From assembly GCA_016717145.1 (NCBI GenBank), contig JADKGD010000022.1, positions 1 to 64,000 on the forward strand: a DNA stretch of 64,000 nt, in the 5' to 3' direction. The translations under genes and the position numbers were made by a program. Positions 9,492 to 19,560 of the stretch are shown piece by piece. This DNA comes from Saprospiraceae bacterium. GTDB lineage: Bacteria; Bacteroidota; Bacteroidia; Chitinophagales; Saprospiraceae. The notes below the pieces were generated by a model. That model had not been told where the DNA came from. It saw nothing but the letters and a program-made list of their open reading frames with translations, and did no database searches. Position 1 is the first letter of the stretch. Every line of letters starts with the position of its first letter.

Positions 9492-10616
9492 CTAATGTAA
9501 AAATCCAACACACTGGTTAAGTATTACCGCAGGCTTCACAAATTCATGCAAGCACACAAAAACTACTGCTTTCCCCGCAGGGTCCTGCTCGGGCAATATG
9601 TATTCTTTTTGTTTTTTTCCAAAAACGGAAAAATGGGCATAGCGCTTTGGATTTAACCTCAGATCCTGCATAAGCAGATTTAAATTTTTTGTTGATGCCT
9701 CCAAATTATCATATAGCTTTTTATCGTTCATCAATTTTGCCAGCGTGCCATCACCTTTTTGCACCTTGGAAAGAACATCGCTCAGATCTTTCATAGTATT
9801 GTTTGTAGTAATCAGCGTAGTTTTTAATTCTGTAATGGCAGATTTTGAAGCATCCAAAACATCATTTGTTTTAGTCATGGTAGTTCCAATGTCAGCCTTG
9901 GAGATATCAGCAGTAATTTTATCAAGGTTTACCAGTAAGCCCTCTATCTTTTTATTATTGTGGGCTATATTTCCGGAAATGGAAGCCATATTTTCAATTG
10001 TTTTTTGAAGGTTTGCCGATGATTTATTGATCAGCAAATTTGTTGAAGCAGTTAAATCAGAGAGGTTTTTTGAAATAACTTCCATCTCTCTGACCGTGTT
10101 GTTGATGCTGCCTGTTTGTCCTTCTTTTCCAATATCCGCAATGATTGCTTTAACTGACTTTGTTAATTCTGAACTGTATTCAGTCATTTCATTTGTCCCA
10201 ATCATTGAACCTAACAAACCAAGAGAATTTCCCTTGATCTCATCACCGTCAAGTGCACAATCTGCACCTGAACACTCTTTATCAAATTCCAGAAAAATAC
10301 CTTTACCATCTACAAAACCAAGACTTTTCATGATGGCAACTGCATTTTTGGGTATTTTGTAATCGCTGTCTATAAGATAATAAACATCCATTTTTTTGAC
10401 ATCCGCTTTGTTGAGACTTATTTTTGTAACCGTTCCAATTTTATAACCATTTACCAGAACAGGAGATGAAACGTTCAGATCAGTCACATCACTGTAAGTT
10501 GTATAAAGTTCATTTGAAGTAGTTAATAAATTCCTTCCTTTCAAAAATGTGTATCCCCAAATCATGGTAACTAAAACTAAAAAAGTCAGAATACCAATTT
10601 TAATCTCTCTTGACAT
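9492..10616 (-). CDS. MCE/MlaD-family lipid-transport protein
   Basis: A 374-residue protein with one N-terminal transmembrane helix (residues 7-24), then the MCE/MlaD domain with SPVLVNGYKIGTV, and a long helical region. Family members sit in the inner membrane and carry lipids between membranes. The natural end seems to be near PEQDPAGK; the last ~26 residues look non-homologous. Removing one base from the G4 run at 9573-9576 (plus-strand C4) would end the protein as DPAGKQ, so the extension may come from a homopolymer indel. It lies next to the amidase and LptD-like genes, a neighbourhood common in Bacteroidota and tied to envelope building. Confidence 0.88.
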   Translation of the reverse strand: MSREIKIGILTFLVLVTMIWGYTFLKGRNLLTTSNELYTTYSDVTDLNVSSPVLVNGYKIGTVTKISLNKADVKKMDVYYLIDSDYKIPKNAVAIMKSLGFVDGKGIFLEFDKECSGADCALDGDEIKGNSLGLLGSMIGTNEMTEYSSELTKSVKAIIADIGKEGQTGSINNTVREMEVISKNLSDLTASTNLLINKSSANLQKTIENMASISGNIAHNNKKIEGLLVNLDKITADISKADIGTTMTKTNDVLDASKSAITELKTTLITTNNTMKDLSDVLSKVQKGDGTLAKLMNDKKLYDNLEASTKNLNLLMQDLRLNPKRYAHFSVFGKKQKEYILPEQDPAGKAVVFVCLHEFVKPAVILNQCVGFLH

Positions 10617-10780
10617 GCTTTTTTATAAATATGTTGCAAAACTACGATTTTATAGCAAAAGAAATTAAATCGTAATAAATAATTGACAAATAGTCCAAGG
10701 ATGCATTTAAATAATACATACATATCGCACTACATTAACTAAAACGATGCCTCAATCAATAATGTTTATAGAATCTTATT

Positions 10781-12097
10781 TTATTCCAATACCGGAACTA
10801 AAAAAGCGCCTGTGTAACCGATCTTTTTCAATTTTTCTTTAGCTATTGTAGCTTCTTCTCTGGTCTTAAAGTTACCAACCATGTATTTGTGTACTTCATT
10901 TGATTTTACGACCGATAATATGCCAATTTTTCTTAACTCTGATGAATCCATGTCTCTTGTTTCATCTTTTATAGCCGCAATCTGAATTTTATAAAAAGGT
11001 TTTTCAGAAACATCATGTGCTTTTACTTGCCTTTTTAGATTGACTTTGTCCGATGATTTTGATTTGTCAGGTACATTTTCAATGACCTTTTTATCTATAT
11101 TATCATTTAATGTTGATGCTGATACAAATTCCTGATGTGAAGATTTTTCATTATCAGCTTTCTTTTTTGTATTTGCGATTTGTTGGTTTTGTCTGTCAAA
11201 ATTGTTGGTATAAAAACTTTCAAACGAACGGAGGAGTGCATTTGAAACGGCTGATTGTCCTTCATCAGAAATTAGATATGCTTCTTCGAGTTCGTTGCTC
11301 AGAAATCCCGCTTCAACAAGTACCGCAGGCATAGAAGCACGGCGCAAAACGGCAAAACCTGCCTGCTTAACTCCCCTGCTTTTACTAATATTCAAGGCAC
11401 TAAACTGTGCTTCAATATCAGCAGCAAACTCAATACTTTTGTCCAGATAAGCATTCTGAAACATACTCATCATGATGTGTCCTTCAGGTGAATTTGGATC
11501 ATACCCTTCATAATTCTGTTCATAATTTTGCTCTAATAACATAGACGCATTTTCTCGTTTTGCCACTTCCAGATTGTCCTCAGCCCTGTGCAAGCCCATT
11601 ACAAAAGTCTCTGATCCCCGGGTTTTTGTATTACTAATAAAATTGCAATGAATGGAAATAAACAAATCTGCATTCTGCTCATTGGCATATTGAATCCTTC
11701 GAAATAATGGAATGAATACATCTGTAGTTCTGGTTTGTAAAACTTCTACATCAGGATATTTTTGTTGAATTAAGGCACCAAGCATTACTGCTATTTTTAA
11801 AGTCAGATCTTTTTCCATAGAATTTTTACCAACACATCCACTATCATGTCCTCCATGACCTGCATCAATCACAATCTTTTTCACTTTTTTTTGTCCATCA
11901 GGTATTTGATTAATATTCACATGCAGCATTTTTAGATCATCATGTTCAGGATGCACAAACGAGCAGATATATCTGTCTTTTAGTAAAACTTTAACTTCTG
12001 CTGCATTCAACGTTGTAGACACATAATAAAGAATCATCGTTATAATGAGGACGATTCGCAAGATTGTCGTATTCTTTTGAACAAAATCTAAGACCAT
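10781..12097 (-). CDS. N-acetylmuramoyl-L-alanine amidase with SPOR-like tail
   Basis: A 438-residue zinc amidase (Amidase_3 fold) that cuts the amide bond between MurNAc and the peptide stem. Hallmarks are VIDAGHGGHDSG (first zinc histidine, about 75-86), the EKDLTLK glutamate, SIHCN (second histidine) and VEAGFLSN (catalytic glutamate). An N-terminal hydrophobic segment (about 12-32) directs it to the periplasm. A charged linker follows the catalytic domain. The last ~70 residues (FYKIQIAA to GAFLVPVLE) look like a SPOR domain that binds glycan at the septum. It is divergent from the LptD-like gene with 61 bp between them. Confidence 0.93.
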   Translation of the reverse strand: MVLDFVQKNTTILRIVLIITMILYYVSTTLNAAEVKVLLKDRYICSFVHPEHDDLKMLHVNINQIPDGQKKVKKIVIDAGHGGHDSGCVGKNSMEKDLTLKIAVMLGALIQQKYPDVEVLQTRTTDVFIPLFRRIQYANEQNADLFISIHCNFISNTKTRGSETFVMGLHRAEDNLEVAKRENASMLLEQNYEQNYEGYDPNSPEGHIMMSMFQNAYLDKSIEFAADIEAQFSALNISKSRGVKQAGFAVLRRASMPAVLVEAGFLSNELEEAYLISDEGQSAVSNALLRSFESFYTNNFDRQNQQIANTKKKADNEKSSHQEFVSASTLNDNIDKKVIENVPDKSKSSDKVNLKRQVKAHDVSEKPFYKIQIAAIKDETRDMDSSELRKIGILSVVKSNEVHKYMVGNFKTREEATIAKEKLKKIGYTGAFLVPVLE

Positions 12098-12158
12098 TGG
12101 CGTATTTTTGTGATTTTAAAGTACAAATATAATGATTAATTCTAATATATAATACTTA

Positions 12159-14980
12159 ATGGGTTTAAAAATAAAGATTTACATAGTATTTTTATTTATC
12201 ATATGTTTTGTCACAATAACTAAAGGGCAAACAAAACCGTCTATTGACACTTTAAAAGTCAATAAAACGACTGATATTGACATAGTGCAGGATAGCTTGG
12301 GTATAAAAACGGATTCTTCTTCCCTGGCAAAATATTATGCCAATAAATCATTTTATGATTCACTAAATGCCATAAATGACACCATAAAAACTACAGTACC
12401 AAGGTATATATTGTCAAAAGACTCTCTTGAATCAGAAGTAATTTATAATGCAATTGATTCTTCCTGGACCGATTTAATTAATAACAGAATCCACCTTTAT
12501 GGCGGAGCTACGGTCGAATTTGAAAAAATAAAGCTTACAGCGGCATATATGGTAATTGACTTTAAAAATAATATCATTGAGGGATTTGAAAAAATAGACT
12601 CGTCATACAAAGTCACTGTGAAACCAACGTTTACCGATGGTGAAAATGAATTTACGTACAAAGAAATAAAATACAATTTTAAGTCTAAAAAAGGGCTTGT
12701 CAAAGAAGCTATAACAAAACAGGGTGAATTTAATTTGGTAGGCACAAAAACAAAATACATCTCCGGAAAAACGGATTCGTTGGGTGTAAAGTCTGATGAC
12801 GAAATCTACAATAAAAACGCGATTATCACTACCTGCACACATAATCCGCCACATTTTGGCATTAGGGCCAATAAACTTAAATTTGTACCTAACAAACTAG
12901 CTGTATTAAGTGTAGCCCAGGTCGAACTTGCCAGAATACCTACACCGCTATTCCTGCCATTTGGATTTTTTCCTTTGGCTTCCGGCAAAACTTCAGGCTT
13001 GATTTTACCATCAAGTTATGAATATAATGATCAGTTGGGCCTTGGCTTCAGAGAGATTGGGTATTACTATCCGATCAATGATTATGTAGATTTGCGGGTG
13101 ACCGGAGACATTTATACCAGAGGTTCTTATGGGATACGTGTCAATACATCATACAAAAAAAAGTATGGTTATAATGGTCGTGTCTCAATAGGCTTCAGCA
13201 ATAATATTAGAGATAATGATAAAGAAGGTACCAAACTATCTCAAAAATCATTTAATATCAATATAACCCATGTACAGGATTCAAAAGCACATCCATACAG
13301 AAGACTTGGTGGTTCAGTAAATATCCAATCCAACAGATATGATCAAAGGGTCTATAATACATCTCAGGCGGCTTTACAAAATACATATTCCTCCAATTTT
13401 AGTTTTGCGCATGATATGCCGGGAACACCTTTCCAGTTTAATGCAGAATTCAGACATAGTCAGAATACGCAGACCAGAAAAATGGACATCACCTTGCCCA
13501 ATATGACCTTACGTATGAATACTATAAACCCTTTTAAACAAAAAAACAGCACTAAGGAACGTTGGACCGATAATATTGCGCTTGGATTCAATTCAGAGTT
13601 TAGAAATTTTGTACAAACGACAGACACTACACTTTTTACACAACAAACACTTAATAACCTGCAAACAGGAATGGCTAATAAGGCAACCTTGAGCACAAAT
13701 TTTAGAGTATTAAAATACTTTAATATTTCGCCTAGTGTTAATTATGAAGAATATTGGTTTATCAAAAAGTATAAACTTACTTTTAATAAAGATAGTGTCA
13801 TATTAGACGCACAGAAAGTGGATACTTTGGGCTATAAAAAACCTGTTGAAAGTTTTGAGTCTTCTTTTACGGCATTCAGAAATTTAACAACAGGAATTTC
13901 ATTAAATACACAAATATTCGGCACAAAAAAATTTAGTAAAGGATTTATCAGAGGCATCAGACACGTTATGAAACCAAGCATCAGTTTCTTTTACAAACCT
14001 GAAAATAAGGAAAGATATCTGGCAGAAGTTGATACGGACGGACGCAACAGATTTAATAAAAAACAGGTCTATAATATTCTGCAAAATGGACCATTTGGTT
14101 CACTCCAGGGTTCAGAAGAACAAATGGCTATAAGTTATGGTATTACCAATATTCTGGAAGCTAAATACTGGTCTAAAAAGACACGACAGAAAAGATCGTC
14201 AGACTCTTTGATAACATCAGTGTGAATGGTCAGTATAACTTTGCGGCTGATTCTTTCAAATGGAGTCAAATAAGTATTTCCGGTAATACGACTGTACTTA
14301 AAGGCTTGACCAACTTTAATTTCAGATCTGTTTTTAGTCCATACCAATATGACAATCTGGATAAAATAACAAAAAAAACCGTATGGAGCCAGGGCAAAAT
14401 ATTGCCTGAGTTCAGAAATTTTTCGGGACAGTTTTCAACGGGCGTAAGTTTCCGAAAAATATTTGATATGATTGCCGGAAAAGAAAAAACGGATCTGCAA
14501 GACCCTGCCCCTTCCCAAAATAACTCAAACGAAAAGGACAATAAAGCTGTTGACCTTACAAAAGAACCGGAGACGGATTTAGATGGTAAAGTCGATAAAG
14601 AAGTTAAGGAAAATTCTTTGGCTGACTGGTTTGAAAACTTCAATATTTCACATGCTTTAAATTTTGAAATCTTGCGTAAAAATGGAAGTGATACTTTTTT
14701 TGTAAGCAGTCATTCCATTAATGTATCCGGCAATATACCGCTTACAAAAAACTGGAGCATGAATATTGGCAATATAGCATATGATTTTAAAAACAAGTCG
14801 TTTGTATATCCGTATTTTAGTTTTGCAAGAGATCTTCATTGCTGGCAAATGAATTTCACATGGGCACCTGCCAATGGTGTTTACAGCTTTTTTATAGGCG
14901 TAAAATCTTCTACTTTAAGCTTCCTTAAATTTGATTATGGACAAAGAAATGCCAATACATTATTTACTGGCAGGTTTTAA
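12159..14980 (+). CDS. LptD/OstA-like outer-membrane protein, apparent -1 frameshift
   Basis: Two consecutive frames together encode an LptD-like protein of about 940 residues. The signal peptide ends near TKGQ. The N-terminal OstA/LptA-like region (DSSWTDLINNRIHLYGGA and later strands) carries LPS. The rest is a beta barrel with the LptD-like stretch PTPLFLPFGFFPL. The first frame runs to 14225, but after WSKK the protein continues in the -1 frame as DTTEKIVRLFDN and reaches the end at 14980. The break coincides with the A5 run at 14175-14179; one extra A restores a single frame. It inserts LPS into the outer membrane. A sequencing error is more likely than a true pseudogene, since both halves are otherwise open. 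Confidence 0.85.
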
Positions 14981-15070
14981 AATTCCTAAAAAAGGAGCAT
15001 TACATTTTAATATAGCAGATTAAAATAACTAAGTCAAAGAAGCTATTAATTTTGGGCATTTGTTAACACC

Positions 15071-16291
15071 TTATTCCAAACCCGAAACAGGTTGCGGAAC
15101 ACATTTTTGAATATCTGATTCAGAATATCCTCTTTTAAGTAGGACAAATAGCAAATTCGGATAATCAGATACGTCTTTAAGTCCTGTGGGCAATGAATCC
15201 CCTACTCCATCAAAATCTGAACCGAAACCAACGTGATCTACACCCGCCAATGTCACAATGTGGTCTACATGATCAGCAACTTTTTCAACATCAGAATAGA
15301 TAATAGGATATTGTTTTACAAAAGTTTCTTTAATTCTAATACCTTCATCTGATCCGGCTTCAACACCTTTTTCTTTTAGCAGGTTTTTGAGCTCCATTCT
15401 TAGACTATCATTATAAGGATCTATTTTGCCATCCAAAAAACTGGACCCGAAATTAACCATAATTATTCCCCCGTTTTGCTTCATTTTAATGATCATTTCA
15501 TCACTCATGTTTCTTTGAAATCCAGGTGTAAACTTTCTACATGATGAGTGTGAAGCAATGACAGGTACTTTGACATACCTCAGTGTCTGATAAAATGCAC
15601 TATCAGATACATGTGATATATCTACCATAATTCCAGACTGCTGCATTTTGTCCAATACTTTATATCCATATGGGCTCAGGCCTTGCCAGGTATGTGTGGT
15701 ATCATAAGAAGAATCACAAATCTTATTGTCTTTACCATGTGTCAGCGTAATATAAGATATTCCCCTTTTCTTAAAATAAGGGATCAAACTAAGATCATGC
15801 TCAACAGGTGCACCATTTTCCATTCCCATAGGTAAAGCAATTTTACCCTTTTTATGCGCCTTTATCACATCTTTTGGTGACTTGGCCAAAACAAAATATT
15901 TATTCTGTTTTTTAGTAATGTACACGATTATATTTATGAGGCTATCAGCCAATTCTTTGGCTCCCCCAGAAACCTGATAGCTTGATGGTATGAAAATGGA
16001 CATAAATGGCGCATCCAAGCCTCCTTTTTTTGCTCGCACAAAATCAAAATCACCTTCATTTGTTTGATATGGAATACCTAAATACTCTTTTTCCAATCTG
16101 AAATTTTTGACCCTTAGTCTGTAAGGCAAATCAACATGTCCATCTACAATAATAAATTTTTGGGCTAAAATTTGGGCTTTAGTTTTAAGCGCTTGGTCAG
16201 TTTGAGCATAAATATTGACATATAGCATCATATTTAAGCTTAAAAAACACGTGATTTTTCTGAAACACATTTTATTTATATTTGGATACAT
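15071..16291 (-). CDS. Membrane dipeptidase (peptidase family M19)
   Basis: A 406-residue secreted dipeptidase. Residues 1-29 form a signal peptide ending at YAQ. The metal-binding pattern of the renal dipeptidase family is present: VDGHVDLPYR near the start, MGMENG in the middle, VDISHVSD and VIASHSS for the histidine ligands, and FGSDFDG near the end. It hydrolyses dipeptides, probably in the periplasm. The C-terminus as read (CVPQPVSGLE) is not family-like. In another frame the same DNA gives NLFRVWNKVL and ends at 15046, matching the usual last helix. A one-base indel in the T5 run at 15104-15108 would explain this. Confidence 0.92.
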   Translation of the reverse strand: MYPNINKMCFRKITCFLSLNMMLYVNIYAQTDQALKTKAQILAQKFIIVDGHVDLPYRLRVKNFRLEKEYLGIPYQTNEGDFDFVRAKKGGLDAPFMSIFIPSSYQVSGGAKELADSLINIIVYITKKQNKYFVLAKSPKDVIKAHKKGKIALPMGMENGAPVEHDLSLIPYFKKRGISYITLTHGKDNKICDSSYDTTHTWQGLSPYGYKVLDKMQQSGIMVDISHVSDSAFYQTLRYVKVPVIASHSSCRKFTPGFQRNMSDEMIIKMKQNGGIIMVNFGSSFLDGKIDPYNDSLRMELKNLLKEKGVEAGSDEGIRIKETFVKQYPIIYSDVEKVADHVDHIVTLAGVDHVGFGSDFDGVGDSLPTGLKDVSDYPNLLFVLLKRGYSESDIQKCVPQPVSGLE

Positions 16292-16306
16292 TTTAACAAA
16301 AACAAA

Positions 16307-16855
16307 TTAATATATTATGACAATCCATTCTTCAAATCCTGTTTCGTCATACCTGTAAATCTCTTTAAAACCGACATTTAAATGAGCCTTTAATGATCGG
16401 GTATTTCGTGCTGCAACTTCGGTAACTACAAATCCAAAAATGGGTTTGTATATCTGAAAGTACAAATCGTACAAACCCCTAAATATTCCTTTGCCACGAT
16501 ATGCTTCATCAATACATATTTGCCCCATAACGATGTAATCAAGATCACCCAAGCGTTTTCCATCAAACAATAAGCCATCCAATAATTCAAACATAGGTCG
16601 GAGAACAGCAACCTTATCCTTAAATTTTCTGGTCATGCCCAAAGCATAACCCACTACTTTATCCCCATCTTTGGCTAAAATATGAGGAGCTTCGTCATTC
16701 ATATCTTTTAACAAAGAATACTCATGTTTTACTGTCACAAATCCCTGTTCCGCTTCAATTTCAGGGGACTTTGTAAGCCTTAAATTTGACTGCTGTAATG
16801 TAAGAATTTGTCGTAAATCATAATCATCTGATGCTGTCAGATATTTAATGTCCAT
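16307..16855 (-). CDS. GNAT-family N-acetyltransferase
   Basis: A 182-residue protein with the GNAT fold: the acetyl-CoA-binding motif A appears as QICIDEAYRGKGIFRGLYD (RGKG), followed by EVAARNTRSLKAHLNVGFKEI, the usual motif B region with a conserved asparagine and GF. It transfers acetyl groups from acetyl-CoA to an amine of unknown identity. It is cytoplasmic, with no signal peptide. It is 15 bp upstream of the M19 dipeptidase on the same strand, so they are probably one transcript. The substrate cannot be predicted. Confidence 0.88.
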   Translation of the reverse strand: MDIKYLTASDDYDLRQILTLQQSNLRLTKSPEIEAEQGFVTVKHEYSLLKDMNDEAPHILAKDGDKVVGYALGMTRKFKDKVAVLRPMFELLDGLLFDGKRLGDLDYIVMGQICIDEAYRGKGIFRGLYDLYFQIYKPIFGFVVTEVAARNTRSLKAHLNVGFKEIYRYDETGFEEWIVIIY

Positions 16856-17028
16856 ATTGATACCTTCAATTTAATACAATGATAAGCATTTTAAAATTTA
16901 TTCATATAGTTTCAGTTTGGAAAACCAAATCCTCAGAAAAAAGATATCAATAATTGATGTAAATACATTTAGTTTTAACAAAGCTGAGTGAAATTTTAAC
17001 TGTTGTGACAACATAAGTCGCATGGATA

Positions 17029-17062
17029 TAAAAAAAGCCTTGCAGAATGCACTGCAAGGCTT
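17029..17062 (-). terminator. Rho-independent terminator of groEL
   Basis: A perfect 11-bp stem (AAGCCTTGCAG at 17035-17045, CTGCAAGGCTT at 17052-17062), 6-nt loop, with a T run on the minus strand, 30 bp after the groEL stop. Confidence 0.9.
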
Positions 17063-17091
17063 AAAAAGTTGCTTTTAGGAAGCATTTTAGT

Positions 17092-18732
17092 TTACATCAT
17101 GCCGCCCATGCCGCCACCGCCCATAGGAGGGTGACCGTGACCGCCGCCATTATCGTCTTTTTTATCAGATATAACACACTCTGTTGTCAATACCATACTA
17201 GCAATGGAACCTGCATTTTCTAATGCTACCCTTGTTACTTTAGTAGGATCTATTACTCCGGCTTTTTTAAGATCTTCATACACATCAGTTCGCGCGTTAT
17301 AACCCATCGCACCTTTAGATTTAGATACTTCCTGAAATACTACTGAACCGTCAACGCCGGCATTTTCAGCAATAATTCTAAGTGGCGCTTCAAGTGCTTT
17401 TTTCACTATAAGGATTCCAAGATTTTCATCTTCGTTTACGCCTTTAAGATTCAATAAACTATTTATTGACCTAACCAAAGCGACACCTCCACCGGCTACG
17501 ATTCCTTCCTCTACAGCTGCTCTTGTAGCATGTAAAGCATCATCAACTCTGTCTTTTTTCTCTTTCATTTCAACTTCAGTAGCTGCTCCTACATATAGTA
17601 CAGCTACACCACCAGCCAATTTGGCCAATCTCTCCTGAAGTTTTTCTTTGTCATAATCAGAAGTTGTTGTTTCAATCTGAGCCTTAATCTGTCCAATCCT
17701 TGATGTTATATCAGCTTGCAGACCCTTACCATTTACAATGGTTGTATTGTCTTTATCAACAGTTATTTTTTCTGCTTGCCCAAGTTCCTCAAGGGTAGCA
17801 TTCTCAAGTTTATAACCTTTTTCTTCAGAAATGACCACGCCACCTGTAAGCACTGCTATATCTTCAAGCATAGCTTTTCTCCTGTCTCCAAAGCCCGGTG
17901 CCTTTACGGCAACGATTTTAAGGCCAGCCCTAAGTCTGTTAACTACAAGCGTTCCAAGTGCCTGACTATCGACGTCTTCGGCAATAATCAAAAGTGGTCT
18001 ACCCGTCTGTACAGCTTTTTCAAGAATAGGAACGATTTCCTGAACGTTTGAAATCTTTTTGTCGTGAATAAGTATCAAAGCATTTTCATACTCTGTTGTC
18101 ATATTCTCAGTATTGGTAATAAAGTAAGGAGACAAGTAACCTCTGTCAAACTGCATACCGATCACTTCGTCAACATATGTATCTGTTCCTTTGGCTTCTT
18201 CCACTGTAATGACACCATCTTTAGTCACTCTTTTCATTGCATCAGCAATCAATGATCCGATTTCATCATCATTATTTGCTGATATTGATGCTACTTGCTT
18301 GATCTTGCTAAAATCTGAACCTACAACCTCACTTTGGGCTTTTAAGTCAGCAATAACTGCAGTTACCGCTTTGTCAATCCCTCTCTTTAAGTCCATAGGG
18401 TTAGCACCTGCTGTTACATGCTTCATACCGGCATTTACCATAGCCTGAGCTAAAACTGTAGCTGTAGTGGTACCATCTCCTGCAGCGTCAGCGGTCTTTG
18501 AAGCCACTTCTTTTACCATTTGAGCGCCCATATTTTCGATGCCGTCTTCCAGTTCTATTTCTTTAGCTACAGTCACGCCATCTTTTGTAATAATAGGTGC
18601 ACCAAAGCTTTTTTGAATCACCACATTTCTACCTTTAGGTCCCAATGTAACTTTTACGGCATTGGCCAATTGGTCAATACCTGATTTTAATTTTGTCCTT
18701 GCTTCTGAATCAAAGCTAACTATTTTAGCCAT
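17092..18732 (-). CDS. groEL: Chaperonin GroEL
   Basis: A full-length 546-residue chaperonin subunit. It opens with AKIVSFDSEAR and carries the ATP-binding motif DGTTTATVLAQ, the apical-domain region with DRGYLSPYF, and the C-terminal glycine-methionine tail GGGGMGGMM that sits inside the cavity. It forms the 14-mer that folds proteins with GroES. It lies 52 bp downstream of groES on the same strand and is followed by a strong terminator, so groES-groEL form the usual operon. Confidence 0.99.
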   Translation of the reverse strand: MAKIVSFDSEARTKLKSGIDQLANAVKVTLGPKGRNVVIQKSFGAPIITKDGVTVAKEIELEDGIENMGAQMVKEVASKTADAAGDGTTTATVLAQAMVNAGMKHVTAGANPMDLKRGIDKAVTAVIADLKAQSEVVGSDFSKIKQVASISANNDDEIGSLIADAMKRVTKDGVITVEEAKGTDTYVDEVIGMQFDRGYLSPYFITNTENMTTEYENALILIHDKKISNVQEIVPILEKAVQTGRPLLIIAEDVDSQALGTLVVNRLRAGLKIVAVKAPGFGDRRKAMLEDIAVLTGGVVISEEKGYKLENATLEELGQAEKITVDKDNTTIVNGKGLQADITSRIGQIKAQIETTTSDYDKEKLQERLAKLAGGVAVLYVGAATEVEMKEKKDRVDDALHATRAAVEEGIVAGGGVALVRSINSLLNLKGVNEDENLGILIVKKALEAPLRIIAENAGVDGSVVFQEVSKSKGAMGYNARTDVYEDLKKAGVIDPTKVTRVALENAGSIASMVLTTECVISDKKDDNGGGHGHPPMGGGGMGGMM

Positions 18733-18784
18733 ATTTTTAGAAATTAATTTTACTTGTTAAAAAATAATACTTTGGAATAATCCT

Positions 18785-19048
18785 TTAAAGAATGACCAAT
18801 ATATCGTCTTCTCTCATAATCAGATAATCTTGCCCATCATGTTGAATCTCTTGTCCTGCATATTTGCCATACAAAACAGTATCGCCGACTTTAACCGTCA
18901 TCTTGATATCTTCTTTTCCCGGACCTACTGCAATCACAACACCTCTTTGAGGCTTTTCCTTTGCTGTATCAGGAATGATGATGCCGCCCATCGTTTTTTC
19001 CTCCGCAGGTGCCGGCTTTACTACCACTCTATCATTGATTGGTTTCAT
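18785..19048 (-). CDS. groES: Co-chaperonin GroES
   Basis: An 87-residue co-chaperonin that caps the GroEL ring. It begins MKPINDRVVVKP, has the mobile loop with MGGIIIPDTAKEKPQRG, and the roof and core strands VGDTVLYGKYAG and DYLIMREDDILVIL. Length and layout are those of the family. It is the first gene of the groES-groEL operon. The 200-bp upstream region has repeated TGTCA/TGNCA dyads at 19191-19211 that could matter for stress control. Confidence 0.98.
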   Translation of the reverse strand: MKPINDRVVVKPAPAEEKTMGGIIIPDTAKEKPQRGVVIAVGPGKEDIKMTVKVGDTVLYGKYAGQEIQHDGQDYLIMREDDILVIL

Positions 19049-19190
19049 ATTAATAATTGGTTTAATTTTATGTGTTAAAAAATAATTTTTACAATTGCCA
19101 TGTATACATCACTAAATGTGCCAATAGTTATTTCCTGACATTTATGCACTATTTTCCACAAAGCTTCAAGACATTTTTACCTGAAAGATA

Positions 19191-19211
19191 TGTCATTGTG
19201 TCATATTGGCA
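19191..19211. promoter_or_regulatory. Overlapping TGNCA dyads upstream of groES
   Basis: Two overlapping near-dyads, TGTCATTGTGTCA (19191-19203) and TGTCATATTGGCA (19199-19211), lie in the divergent region between groES and the PhnA-like gene. A similar element lies at 2002-2015, and a TGACA-TT-TGTCA element at 62632-62643. Function is not proven; a regulator site is a guess. Confidence 0.3.
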
Positions 19212-19340
19212 TTTTGGATAAATTTAATCCGACATTTTAAGCTGGCTTAATAGGTTTCAACTTTAGACAAACATCCCATGGGGGCAACTTTAACAACTTT
19301 TTTGTATTTTTGCGCAGCTAATAGTTTAAAAATAATAAAA

Positions 19341-19553
19341 ATGGAAGTAAAGGATAGTAATGGCAACATACTTACAGATGGTGATGCAGTACTGACTACC
19401 AAAGATTTAAAAGTACGTGGAATGGCAAAAACCATAAAAAGGGGAACTCTGGTCAAGGGCATTCGTCTTACTGAAAATTTCGAAGAAGTTGACTGTAGGA
19501 TCGATGGCACTGCCATTGTATTGAGAACTGAATTTCTAAAGAAAAAAAGTTAA
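19341..19553 (+). CDS. PhnA-like protein (C-terminal domain only)
   Basis: A 70-residue protein starting at the ATG at 19341. The in-frame upstream extension to 19278 is hydrophobic and not family-like. It matches the C-terminal domain of PhnA/YjdM: VKDSNGNILTDGD, DLKVRG, KRGTLVKGIRLT and a CRIDG loop. The N-terminal zinc ribbon of the E. coli protein is absent. Despite the old name, this family has no proven role in phosphonate use. It lies 7 bp before a nucleoside phosphorylase gene, which suggests one transcript. Confidence 0.8.
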   Translation: MEVKDSNGNILTDGDAVLTTKDLKVRGMAKTIKRGTLVKGIRLTENFEEVDCRIDGTAIVLRTEFLKKKS

Positions 19554-19560
19554 CAATCAA

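Noticed and set aside
14170..14225. Programmed -1 frameshift in the LptD-like gene
   Set aside because: The run has five A residues before G, so the classic A AAA AAG heptamer is lacking, and several other genes break at homopolymers; a base error is simpler.
16861..17028. Riboswitch or small RNA before groEL end
   Set aside because: The region is just AT-rich spacer besides the groEL terminator; no conserved structure was seen.
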